Part shown: positions 1-5,784 of the stretch, in pieces
How the letters are laid out: every line of letters begins with the position of its first letter
Numbering within the stretch: position 1 is the first letter of the stretch
Source of the DNA: Bacillota bacterium
GTDB lineage: Bacteria > Bacillota > Clostridia > Christensenellales > SZUA-584
Assembly (NCBI GenBank): GCA_023399095.1
Contig: JAEWQS010000122.1
Location: forward strand, 1-10,424
Direction of reading: 5' to 3'
DNA length: 10,424 nucleotides
Translations under genes and position numbers: made by a program
Notes under the pieces: model-generated
Databases searched by the model: none
Told to the model about the DNA's origin: nothing
The model's input: the letters and a program-made list of their open reading frames with translations, nothing else

Positions 1-117
1 CTTCAAGCACCAGCTTGAAGCCTATCGATACCGTTCAAACAAGATCCCTATGCGCCCGCTCGGTTGGCGTTCGCCAACCGAATATCTTTCTTCATACACT
101 GTCCAATATGTTTGACA
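1..117 (+). mobile_element. Right end of an insertion sequence (left part outside window)
   Basis: The window opens inside a mobile element. The frame starting at base 2 is the tail of a transposase, and its stop codon lies inside a sequence that looks like a terminal inverted repeat: TGTCCAATATGTTTGACA at 100-117, which read outward on the minus strand begins TGTCAAAC. Overlap between transposase stop and terminal repeat is common in compact IS elements, and elements of the IS481/IS3 kind usually end in TG...CA. The other end and the target duplication are outside the window, so the exact boundary at 117 is inferred. Confidence 0.6.
2..115 (+). CDS. Transposase, C-terminal fragment (rve/DDE integrase-core type)
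   Basis: An open frame enters from the left edge and ends at TGA 113-115, giving 37 residues. Its core reads YRYRSNKIPMRPLGW then RSPTEYL. This matches the usual tail of integrase-core transposases of the IS481/IS3 kind, where a Y/N-rich stretch, an R.LGW or R.LNW block and SP.E(Y/V)L follow the last catalytic glutamate of the DDE domain. The catalytic residues themselves lie off the window. Because the gene is cut by the window edge, it is not possible to say whether the copy is intact. The two perfect hairpins in this DNA (1-20 and 60-81) fall within codons and need no separate explanation. Family assignment rests on recalled motif similarity only. Confidence 0.65.
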   Translation, partial: FKHQLEAYRYRSNKIPMRPLGWRSPTEYLSSYTVQYV

Positions 118-171
118 AACCTACAAAAAAAATGGGGATGCCTGAAGCACTGCCGATAGTTCTCTGGCATC

Positions 172-207
172 AAGCCCTCCTTCCCAATATAGGGGTATGC
201 TTTTTTT
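172..207 (+). terminator. Possible weak intrinsic terminator
   Basis: AAGC at 172-175 can pair with GCTT at 199-202, and CCTC at 176-179 with GGGG at 192-195, leaving a three-base bulge (TAT). A run of seven T (201-207) overlaps the end of the right arm. The stem is short and imperfect but the T run is good. It would stop transcripts coming from the insertion sequence before they reach nfnA. No gene directly upstream other than the transposase is visible. Confidence 0.35.
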
Positions 208-221
208 GAATCCATAAATGC

Positions 222-250
222 TTTAAAATTATCCGTATTAATGATATAAT
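222..250 (+). promoter_or_regulatory. Promoter of nfnAB (extended -10)
   Basis: TGA-TATAAT at 242-250 is a perfect -10 with the upstream TG of an extended -10 element. A weak -35 (TTTAAA, 222-227) lies 17 bp upstream. Transcription would begin near 257, about 30 bases before the GTG start of nfnA and just upstream of its ribosome binding site. Confidence 0.6.
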
Positions 251-286
251 CGTTGTGCTATTTATTTCGAGGAGAGGAAAATCGCT

Positions 287-1117
287 GTGTATAAGATTCT
301 GAAAAAACAAACCTTGAGCGAGCAGGTCAAGCTCATGGTCGTTGATGCGCCGCTGATTGCCAAAAAAGCGCAGCCCGGTCAATTTATCATACTGCGCATC
401 AACGAACAGGGCGAACGCATTCCGCTGACCATTGCCGATTACGATGCCGAAGCGGGCACTGTGACAATCATATTCCAAGAGGTCGGTAAAACGACGATTC
501 ATCTTGGTACGCTGAACGAAGGCGACAGCCTTCTGGATTTCGTCGGCCCTCTTGGCAAGCCGTCTCACTTCGACAGCAGCATCAAAAAAGCGGCTGTCAT
601 TGGCGGCGGCCTTGGCACGGCCATTGCGTATCCGCAGGCCAAAAAGCTGCACTCTTTGGGCGTAGATGTCACCAGCATCACAGGTTTTCGCACGAAGGAT
701 CTGATATTGTTGGAAAACGAAATCGGCGCCGTGTCCGACAAGCTTCTCGTCATGACAGACGATGGCAGCAACGGTCAAAAGGGCTTTGTGACAGACGCGC
801 TTAAAGCTGAAATTGAAGCGGGCGAAAAGTTCGATCTGGTTATCGCAATCGGCCCGTTGATCATGATGAAGTTTGTTTGCAAGCTCACCAAGGAATACGG
901 CATCAAAACGATCATCAGCATGAATCCGATTATGATCGACGGCACGGGCATGTGCGGCGGCTGCCGCGTCACCGTGGGCGGTAAAACGCAATTCGCGTGT
1001 GTGGACGGGCCCGATTTTGACGGCCACGAGGTGGATTTCGACGAAGCCATGCGTCGTCAGAATATGTATAAACCACAGCAGGAAGACTCCTGCAACCTGT
1101 TCAAGGAGGTAGAGTAA
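287..1117 (+). CDS. nfnA: NfnA: FAD/[2Fe-2S] subunit of NADH-dependent ferredoxin:NADP+ oxidoreductase
   Basis: This is the small subunit of the electron-bifurcating cytosolic transhydrogenase NfnAB, which couples NADH and reduced ferredoxin to NADP+ reduction; it is often annotated as a sulfide/dihydroorotate dehydrogenase-like FAD/NAD-binding protein. In the 276 residues one sees the PGQF strand (30-33), the flavin-contacting R-x-P-L-T segment (44-48), GPLG (87-90), the nucleotide-binding GGGLG (106-110) and a C-terminal iron-sulfur site with Cys223, Cys226 and Cys238 in MCGGC...FAC. Asp218, five residues before the first cysteine, may be the aspartate ligand known from this family. The start is GTG at 287, preceded by GAGGAGAGG at 269-277. 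Its stop overlaps the ATG of nfnB by one base (TAATG), so translation is probably coupled and the two subunits made together. A role with glutamate synthase or a sulfide-linked reductase is possible but the pairing favours Nfn. Confidence 0.9.
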   Translation: MYKILKKQTLSEQVKLMVVDAPLIAKKAQPGQFIILRINEQGERIPLTIADYDAEAGTVTIIFQEVGKTTIHLGTLNEGDSLLDFVGPLGKPSHFDSSIKKAAVIGGGLGTAIAYPQAKKLHSLGVDVTSITGFRTKDLILLENEIGAVSDKLLVMTDDGSNGQKGFVTDALKAEIEAGEKFDLVIAIGPLIMMKFVCKLTKEYGIKTIISMNPIMIDGTGMCGGCRVTVGGKTQFACVDGPDFDGHEVDFDEAMRRQNMYKPQQEDSCNLFKEVE

Positions 1118-2514
1118 TGCCCAAACGCAATATGGATCCGAAAAAGACAGCCATGCCGGAACAGGATGCCAAGGAAAGAGCGTGCAACTTCACCGAAGTC
1201 GCGCTCGGATATACCGAAGATATGGCCAAAAATGAGGCAGAGCGCTGCCTTCAGTGCAAAAACATGCCCTGCGTAGCAGGCTGCCCCGTCAATGTACAGA
1301 TTCCGGAGTTTATCGCACTGACCGCCGAAGGCAAGTATATCGAGGCGTATGATAAAATCCGCGAGACCAACGGCCTTCCAGCGATCTGCGGCCGTGTGTG
1401 TCCGCAGGAGACGCAATGCGAAGAGCTTTGCGTGCGCGGCATAAAGGGCGAACCCGTCGGCATCGGGCGGCTTGAACGTTTCGTGTCCGATTATGCCATC
1501 GCGCATGAAGCGCCGCCTACCGAATGCAAACCGGCTGTCGGCAAAAAGGCCGCCATTATCGGCTCCGGCCCCGCGGGCTTAACCTGCGCCGCCGACCTTG
1601 CCAAGATGGGCGTAGAAGTCACGATATTCGAAGCCTTTCACATGCCGGGCGGCGTGCTGGTGTACGGCATCCCCGAATTTCGTCTGCCAAAAGCATTGGT
1701 TCAAAAGGAAATCGACGCGCTCAAATGCATGGGCGTTAAAATCGATACCAACATGGTCATGGGTCGTGTGCTCACCATCGACGATTTAAAGGAGATGGGT
1801 TTTGAGACGATATTTATCGGCACAGGCGCGGGGCTGCCTAAGTTCATGGAGATACCCGGCGAGAATTTGAACGGCGTTTACTCCGCAAACGAATTTTTGA
1901 CGCGCATCAACCTCATGAAGGGCTACAAGTTCCCCGAATACGACACCCCTGTGGTGCGGCATAAAAAGCTGGCTGTCATCGGCGGCGGCAATGTCGCGAT
2001 GGATGCGGCGCGATGCGCCAAGCGTCTTGGCGCGGAAGAAGTCTATGTCGTCTACCGCCGCAGCGAGGCTGAAATGCCCGCAAGAAACGAAGAGATTCAT
2101 CATGCCAAAGAAGAAGGCGTGATATTCCAGTTCCTCGTGAACCCGACCGATATACTCGGCACGGACGACGGCTATGTGCGTGGCATGCGTCTGCAGAAAA
2201 TGGAACTTGGCGAGCCCGACAGCTCAGGACGCCGCCGTCCTGTTCCCGTCGAAGGTTCGGAATACGAGATCGAGCTGGACGCGGTTGTGGTAGCCATCGG
2301 CCAAAGCCCCAATCCGCTGATGCGCGAAGCCACACCGGGTCTTAAAACCCAGCGTTGGGGCGGCATCATCGCGGATGAGGAAACAGGCGCAACATCCATC
2401 GAAGGCGTTTATGCAGGCGGCGACGCCGTATCGGGCGCAGCCACCGTCATCCTCGCAATGGGTGCAGGCAAAGCAGCAGCCAAAGCGATGTATGATTATA
2501 TGTACAAAAAGTAG
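1117..2514 (+). CDS. nfnB: NfnB: NADPH-binding FAD/[4Fe-4S] subunit (glutamate synthase small-subunit family)
   Basis: This 465-residue flavoprotein is the large partner of NfnA and belongs to the GltD/GltA family. Two cysteine clusters near the N-terminus can hold two [4Fe-4S] centres: Cys44, 47, 52 and 56, then Cys91, 95, 101 and 105. They are followed by the FAD-binding GSGPAG (149-154), an NADPH-binding GGGNVA (289-294) leading to VVYRR, and the closing FAD motif GGD (434-436) before a helix rich in Gly/Ala. In the known complex NADPH reacts here while NAD(H) reacts at the small subunit. A full ribosome binding site, AAGGAGGT (1103-1110), lies inside the end of nfnA. Family databases often call such proteins NADPH-dependent glutamate synthase, homotetrameric; no glutamate synthase large subunit is nearby, and the one-base overlap with nfnA argues for Nfn function. 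All key motifs look intact. Confidence 0.9.
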   Translation: MPKRNMDPKKTAMPEQDAKERACNFTEVALGYTEDMAKNEAERCLQCKNMPCVAGCPVNVQIPEFIALTAEGKYIEAYDKIRETNGLPAICGRVCPQETQCEELCVRGIKGEPVGIGRLERFVSDYAIAHEAPPTECKPAVGKKAAIIGSGPAGLTCAADLAKMGVEVTIFEAFHMPGGVLVYGIPEFRLPKALVQKEIDALKCMGVKIDTNMVMGRVLTIDDLKEMGFETIFIGTGAGLPKFMEIPGENLNGVYSANEFLTRINLMKGYKFPEYDTPVVRHKKLAVIGGGNVAMDAARCAKRLGAEEVYVVYRRSEAEMPARNEEIHHAKEEGVIFQFLVNPTDILGTDDGYVRGMRLQKMELGEPDSSGRRRPVPVEGSEYEIELDAVVVAIGQSPNPLMREATPGLKTQRWGGIIADEETGATSIEGVYAGGDAVSGAATVILAMGAGKAAAKAMYDYMYKK

Positions 2515-2527
2515 GATTTGTGATATG

Positions 2528-2559
2528 GAACCGGAAGTTCGCAGCTTCCGGTTCTTTTT
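2528..2559 (+). terminator. Intrinsic terminator of nfnAB
   Basis: GAACCGGAAG (2528-2537) and CTTCCGGTTC (2545-2554) form a perfect 10-bp stem with a seven-base loop, followed by TTTTT (2555-2559). It starts 13 bases after the nfnB stop and closes the operon. Confidence 0.93.
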
Positions 2560-2569
2560 ATTTCACGGC

Positions 2570-2598
2570 TTGAAACATCACATATAATGGTATATAGT
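2570..2598 (+). promoter_or_regulatory. Promoter of the small peptide gene and yhfC-like gene
   Basis: TTGAAA (2570-2575) and TATAGT (2593-2598) are separated by 17 bp, a near-consensus sigma-A arrangement. An alternative -10, TATAAT (2583-2588), has no good -35 at the right distance. The promoter lies directly after the nfnAB terminator, so the following genes are transcribed separately. Confidence 0.65.
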
Positions 2599-2634
2599 TT
2601 GTATATCATCCAATACTTTCTATGAGGTGAAAAT

Positions 2635-2754
2635 ATGTTATTTGATAATGTGTACCAAATCATTTTGCATATCGTCAATTTAATTCTTTGGGGTGGGATT
2701 ATCTATCTCATCGTTCTTGCTTACCGCTTCTTAAACAAAAAACTTTCTAAATAA
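2635..2754 (+). CDS. Small single-TM hydrophobic peptide (39 aa)
   Basis: This short gene encodes 39 residues starting MLFDNVYQIIL and ending RFLNKKLSK. Residues about 6-29 are almost all hydrophobic (with LILWGGIIYLIVLAY at 16-30), which fits one membrane span, and the tail carries four lysines/arginine, so the C-terminus would sit in the cytosol by the positive-inside rule. It has a well-placed ribosome binding site, GAGGTG (2624-2629), five bases from the ATG, and a near-consensus promoter about 37 bases upstream. No terminator separates it from the YhfC-like gene 55 bp downstream, so the two are probably cotranscribed. It is more AT-rich than its neighbours. I do not recognise a family. 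A small membrane regulator of the next gene or a type I toxin-like peptide are possible, but nothing in the sequence decides. Confidence 0.6.
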   Translation: MLFDNVYQIILHIVNLILWGGIIYLIVLAYRFLNKKLSK

Positions 2755-2796
2755 AACTTTTTCCATCCGCTGCCTGAATTTATCGCAAAAATTGTT

Positions 2797-2803
2797 AAGG
2801 AGA
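2797..2803 (+). promoter_or_regulatory. Ribosome binding site fixing the yhfC-like start
   Basis: AAGGAGA lies six bases before ATG 2810. An in-frame TTG at 2792 would place this site inside the gene, so 2810 is the likely start. Confidence 0.85.
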
Positions 2804-2809
2804 ATCTTA

Positions 2810-3604
2810 ATGGTTGAATCCGCTTCCATCACCGCCATAATTGTCGATATCATTATCTGCATCGGGCTGCCGGTCGGATGTCTGATTGTCTTCCTCGTCA
2901 AACGCCAGCGCCCGTTTATCCCCTTCTTTGTGGGCCTCTCCGTTTACATTGTCTTTCAGCTTTTTCTGCGCGTGACGGTGATCGGCATGCTCGCGCCAAC
3001 CGAGTGGTACACAAACATGCAAAAAAGCCCTTGGCTGTATGGGCTTTTTGTGGGCGTCACAGCAGGTCTCTTCGCGGAGCTCGGCCGTTTTGCGGGTATC
3101 AAGCTGTTACTTAAAAACAAAGACAGATGGGTCGATGGTGTATCGCTTGGCACGGGATACGCGGGATTTGAGTCTATCGCCATTGGCGGACTTAACTATA
3201 TCAGCAGCCTTGTGCTGGCCAATATGATCAACAGCGGCCAAGTTTCTCAAATCGCCGATGTGTCTGGCTCTGAGGCCGTCAATCAGGTGGTGACCAGCCT
3301 CACGACCACACCGTCCATTGATATTTTTTTCGGTGGTTTAGAGCGCATCTTCATTTTCGCCATACATATCGCGCTCTCGCTGCTTGTGCTTCTCGCTGTC
3401 AGAAAACGTAAGCTGATCTATCTTTGTGCCGCCATACTTGCCCACCTTTTCATCGACGGATTGCCTCAAGCTGTCGCCTTCTCAAGTCCGCTTTACATTG
3501 TCTATACCGGCGTTCTCGCGGCGCTTTCGGTTGTATTCATCGTGCTGTCAAGAAAGCAGTTTTCATCGCCCGACAAAGCCTCTGCCAAATTCGAAACCTT
3601 ATAA
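2810..3604 (+). CDS. YhfC-family predicted intramembrane metalloprotease
   Basis: The 264-residue protein is polytopic, with about seven hydrophobic segments (roughly 7-30, 36-60, 76-97, 110-137, 172-196, 200-217 and 232-252). It fits the YhfC family (PF10086, COG4377), described as putative membrane peptidases distantly related to CPBP/Abi proteases; no substrate is known to me. Conserved polar residues sit within membrane segments: Glu90-x-x-Arg93, Glu121 in GYAGFES, Glu178-Arg179 with His186 eight positions after Glu178, and His211 with Asp215 in LAHLFIDG. These are the likely metal and catalytic residues. Where many relatives carry GHGG(I)E, this protein has Tyr117 in place of the histidine, so activity is uncertain. 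The N-terminal span is preceded by only a short tail with no signal peptide. It follows a gene for a 39-residue membrane peptide, probably in one transcript. The family call is by motif pattern and could be wrong. Confidence 0.75.
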   Translation: MVESASITAIIVDIIICIGLPVGCLIVFLVKRQRPFIPFFVGLSVYIVFQLFLRVTVIGMLAPTEWYTNMQKSPWLYGLFVGVTAGLFAELGRFAGIKLLLKNKDRWVDGVSLGTGYAGFESIAIGGLNYISSLVLANMINSGQVSQIADVSGSEAVNQVVTSLTTTPSIDIFFGGLERIFIFAIHIALSLLVLLAVRKRKLIYLCAAILAHLFIDGLPQAVAFSSPLYIVYTGVLAALSVVFIVLSRKQFSSPDKASAKFETL

Positions 3605-3620
3605 TTAGAGCTAATAAGAA

Positions 3621-3656
3621 AAGCCCTCAGCAGCATAATGAACTGCGTGAGGGCTT
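3621..3656. terminator. Bidirectional intrinsic terminator between convergent genes
   Basis: AAGCCCTCA (3621-3629) pairs with TGAGGGCTT (3648-3656), and the stem continues as GCAG/CTGC (3630-3633 with 3643-3646) across one bulged G. Plus-strand transcripts then run into ATTTGTTTCTT; minus-strand transcripts read TTCTTATTAG. It ends both the yhfC-like gene (stop at 3604) and the propeller gene on the other strand (stop at 3671). Confidence 0.85.
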
Positions 3657-3670
3657 ATTTGTTTCTTAGC

Positions 3671-5536
3671 TTATTTGATCGTGATAAAGAATATATGGTC
3701 GTTTCTGGATCCCACGACGATTGTGTTTCCATACACGGCAGGCGTTGCTTCAAAGTTATTGCTGTCTTCCACGCCCAGCTCTTCGTTCACGTTCATCTTA
3801 TCCACCTCTGTGCAGGAATCACCGTCGGCACGGAGCAGCGCCACTGTGCCGCCGATTTCACACTGCACAATATAAGCAACCGTTCTTCCCTGCTCGTCCG
3901 TCTTGTCGGAATAGACGGCGGCAGGTGATGAACACGACCACCCCGATACGCCCATGTCGTATTCCCAGACGATTTCGCCGGTCTGCGTATCCAGTGCCAC
4001 GAGCTTACTCGTGTTGGAGTCAGACGTGACGGCCTGCGTGACGTTGTAGACCACAAGCCCCTCCAGCGTCGTGCCCTCTTTGCCAAGCACCGGCGACGCC
4101 AATATGCCGCCGTCCACGCTGCCGGAATGAACGGTGAATTCCTGATCCCAGAGTATCTCACCCGTCATGCCGTCAATCTTGCGCGCGTACGCGGGGCCGG
4201 AGCTCCCCAGCGGCCTCACGAGCTCGTCATACTCGCAGCCCGTATAGAGATAGAATGTGTTATTCTCGGGGTCTTCTTCAAGCGGCATGCTCACGTCACT
4301 GTCGTCCACGAGGTCGTTCGCGTACACGAGCGACATGGTGTTAAGATCGATGCATTGCAGCATACCCGCGTTATCTGTAAACATCAGATAGTTGCGCCAC
4401 GCCACCGCAGAATTCTCGATGCCCCAGCGTCCGCCCGCACCCTCATCCGCGGATTTGTTGCGCGTGGAGGTATAGCGGTATTTCACCTTGACGGGATCAA
4501 AATCCATCGTGACCACTCCCGTTTCGGCGTTAAAGCTGGTATTCAGATGCATCGTATAGATAATGCCGTTTTCACCCGGCCAAATCAGCGTGTCCGTTTC
4601 CGCATGAATCAACGGGCTGGAGTCGTACGCCTGCCAGCCGCGGTAAGCATACGGGTCTCCGCTGGACGCTCCGGCCTCCATAAGCTTGGTGCCATCGATG
4701 AGATTGAATGCGCGCATATACATATCTCTTGCGCCGTTGGCGTCTCCGTCAGACTGTAGACCCTGTCCCACATAGATGATGGGGTACCCTCGCGGATCCA
4801 GCGCTGCTGTGCCCTTGGTGGGCGCGCCGATTTCAATATAATCGCGCGTTTTCTCACCTGTCGCAAGATCCATGAAGTAAATGCGCCCATCAAGCGAGCT
4901 GACGATAACCTCCACGAAATCTTCTTGGTTGCGGTATTGCTCATAGAGCGAGGTCATCTTTGAACGCAGGTCAGAAGGCCACTTCACGATAAGCGGCTGA
5001 CCGGTCCATCCGGAGCCGCCCCATCGGCCAATTCGGCTGGTGTCCTTTGTCCGTGTCAATTCGAGTTTTTCTTCGCTGATCGCGGCTGTGCCCCAGCTTG
5101 AGATATTGCGGTAGTTGTTGCCGCGGAAAGTGGTTAGCCCTTCAAAGGCGGTATATTCATCGCCCGAACCGAAGGCAATCGGCTCACTGCGCTGATAGGT
5201 GTCCACCTCTGTGCCGTTATCCCAAATACCGGTCTCGAAACCGAAATTCGCGGGATTGGTCTTTTCCGTGGCATGCGGGAGGGCTTCAGCCGCGATGGAC
5301 GGCGCCGGAGTCGGCGTGGGCTCGAGTGTCTCGGCGGGCAGCACAGCTGTCCCGTCGGGGGGTGTCATCTGCACTGTCTCGCTCGGAGGCAGCGGATTGC
5401 CCGGCTTGTTATTAAGCGCTGTGACGATCAAATATATGCCTGCCGCAAGCGCAACGATGAGCACGCCCAATATCACAAAGAACTTTGGGCTCGTTTTTCT
5501 TCTGCTTCGCTTTCTTGCGTAGTATCTTCTTTTCAT
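3671..5536 (-). CDS. Membrane-anchored PQQ-like beta-propeller protein (paralogue 1)
   Basis: The 621-residue protein has a very basic cytosolic tail (MKRRYYARKRSRRK), one membrane span at about 19-41, a Thr/Pro-rich spacer to about residue 100 (containing PTPTPAP), then a large outside domain. That domain shows FRGNNYRN (137-144) and several BamB/PQQ-type blade motifs such as DLATGEK (from 223), DGMTGEILW (455-463) and DTQTGEIVW (516-524), so it should fold as a multi-blade beta-propeller. The span and spacer imply a type II anchor with the propeller reaching into or beyond the cell wall. Ligand or partner is unknown; the PQQ name reflects fold only, and no quinoprotein dehydrogenase active site was recognised. 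Start 5536 is chosen because GAAAGG (5543-5548) lies six bases upstream and the paralogue has the same arrangement; an in-frame ATG at 5569 is the alternative. The gene has its own promoter and terminator and is a tandem duplicate of the next gene. Confidence 0.85.
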   Translation of the reverse strand: MKRRYYARKRSRRKTSPKFFVILGVLIVALAAGIYLIVTALNNKPGNPLPPSETVQMTPPDGTAVLPAETLEPTPTPAPSIAAEALPHATEKTNPANFGFETGIWDNGTEVDTYQRSEPIAFGSGDEYTAFEGLTTFRGNNYRNISSWGTAAISEEKLELTRTKDTSRIGRWGGSGWTGQPLIVKWPSDLRSKMTSLYEQYRNQEDFVEVIVSSLDGRIYFMDLATGEKTRDYIEIGAPTKGTAALDPRGYPIIYVGQGLQSDGDANGARDMYMRAFNLIDGTKLMEAGASSGDPYAYRGWQAYDSSPLIHAETDTLIWPGENGIIYTMHLNTSFNAETGVVTMDFDPVKVKYRYTSTRNKSADEGAGGRWGIENSAVAWRNYLMFTDNAGMLQCIDLNTMSLVYANDLVDDSDVSMPLEEDPENNTFYLYTGCEYDELVRPLGSSGPAYARKIDGMTGEILWDQEFTVHSGSVDGGILASPVLGKEGTTLEGLVVYNVTQAVTSDSNTSKLVALDTQTGEIVWEYDMGVSGWSCSSPAAVYSDKTDEQGRTVAYIVQCEIGGTVALLRADGDSCTEVDKMNVNEELGVEDSNNFEATPAVYGNTIVVGSRNDHIFFITIK

Positions 5537-5542
5537 ATTCAG

Positions 5543-5548
5543 CCTTTC
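5543..5548 (-). promoter_or_regulatory. Ribosome binding site of propeller paralogue 1
   Basis: On the minus strand GAAAGG is followed by six bases and the ATG at 5536. The same GAAAGG stands seven bases before the paralogue's ATG, which supports the shorter start in both. Confidence 0.7.
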
Positions 5549-5620
5549 TCTTTTGTTTTGCACACTCATATTGCTCCGACGATCAAATATATCAAGTCTA
5601 GAGCAATGGACTCGTAATAG

Positions 5621-5650
5621 ATTATAGTATAAAAGTCACATAAAAGACAA
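5621..5650 (-). promoter_or_regulatory. Promoter of propeller paralogue 1
   Basis: Read on the minus strand, TTGTCT (5650-5645) and a perfect TATAAT (5626-5621) are 18 bp apart. Transcription would start near 5614, leaving a leader of about 78 bases. The -35 lies in the inner copy of a tandem 9-bp repeat. Confidence 0.6.
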
Positions 5651-5660
5651 CAAAGACAAC
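5643..5660. repeat. Perfect tandem 9-bp direct repeat over the -35 region
   Basis: AAAGACAAC occurs twice in a row (5643-5651 and 5652-5660); on the minus strand this reads GTTGTCTTT twice. Each copy carries TTGTCT, and the copy nearer the gene overlaps the -35. The nine-base step is close to one helical turn, as in direct-repeat operators of response regulators, but a chance duplication is possible. Confidence 0.6.
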
Positions 5661-5732
5661 GAATTTTCACATTTTTATTACGAAAGGGAGTCGGTTTCTC
5701 ACGTCATTTCTCTTGAGACAGCCAATAAATAC

Positions 5733-5766
5733 AAAAAGTCCTCAGCAGACTCTGTCTGCCGAGGAC
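5733..5766 (-). terminator. Intrinsic terminator of propeller paralogue 2
   Basis: In the minus-strand transcript GTCCTCGGCAGAC (5766-5754) pairs with GTCTGCTGAGGAC (5750-5738) over 13 positions, including one G-U pair, around a three-base loop, and is followed by TTTTT (5737-5733). On the plus strand the G-U pair would be an A-C mismatch and there is no T run, so the structure is directional. It begins 18 bases after the stop codon. Confidence 0.92.
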
Positions 5767-5784
5767 GTCGATATTGATTCAATT

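Noticed and set aside
1..81. Two perfect hairpins, 8-bp stem at 1-20 and 10-bp stem at 60-81
   Set aside because: Both lie within the reading frame of the transposase tail and are not followed by a T run, so no separate terminator or regulatory element is called.
15..209. 64-residue reading frame starting with TTG
   Set aside because: It lies in a different frame from the recognisable transposase tail, has no ribosome binding site and shows no family likeness.
170..1027. 285-residue reading frame antisense to nfnA
   Set aside because: It mirrors the codon bias of nfnA, is rich in His, Arg and Ala without any motif, and has no start signals.
2792..2809. TTG start upstream of the YhfC-like gene
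   Set aside because: The added six codons contain the ribosome binding site AAGGAGA that serves ATG 2810.
2755..2809. Antisense RNA promoter opposite the small peptide, as in type I toxin systems
   Set aside because: No convincing -10/-35 pair was found on the minus strand, so the toxin idea remains only a possibility.
4127..4759. 210-residue reading frame antisense to propeller paralogue 1
   Set aside because: No motif or start signal; the opposite strand has clear, paralogue-supported coding sequence.
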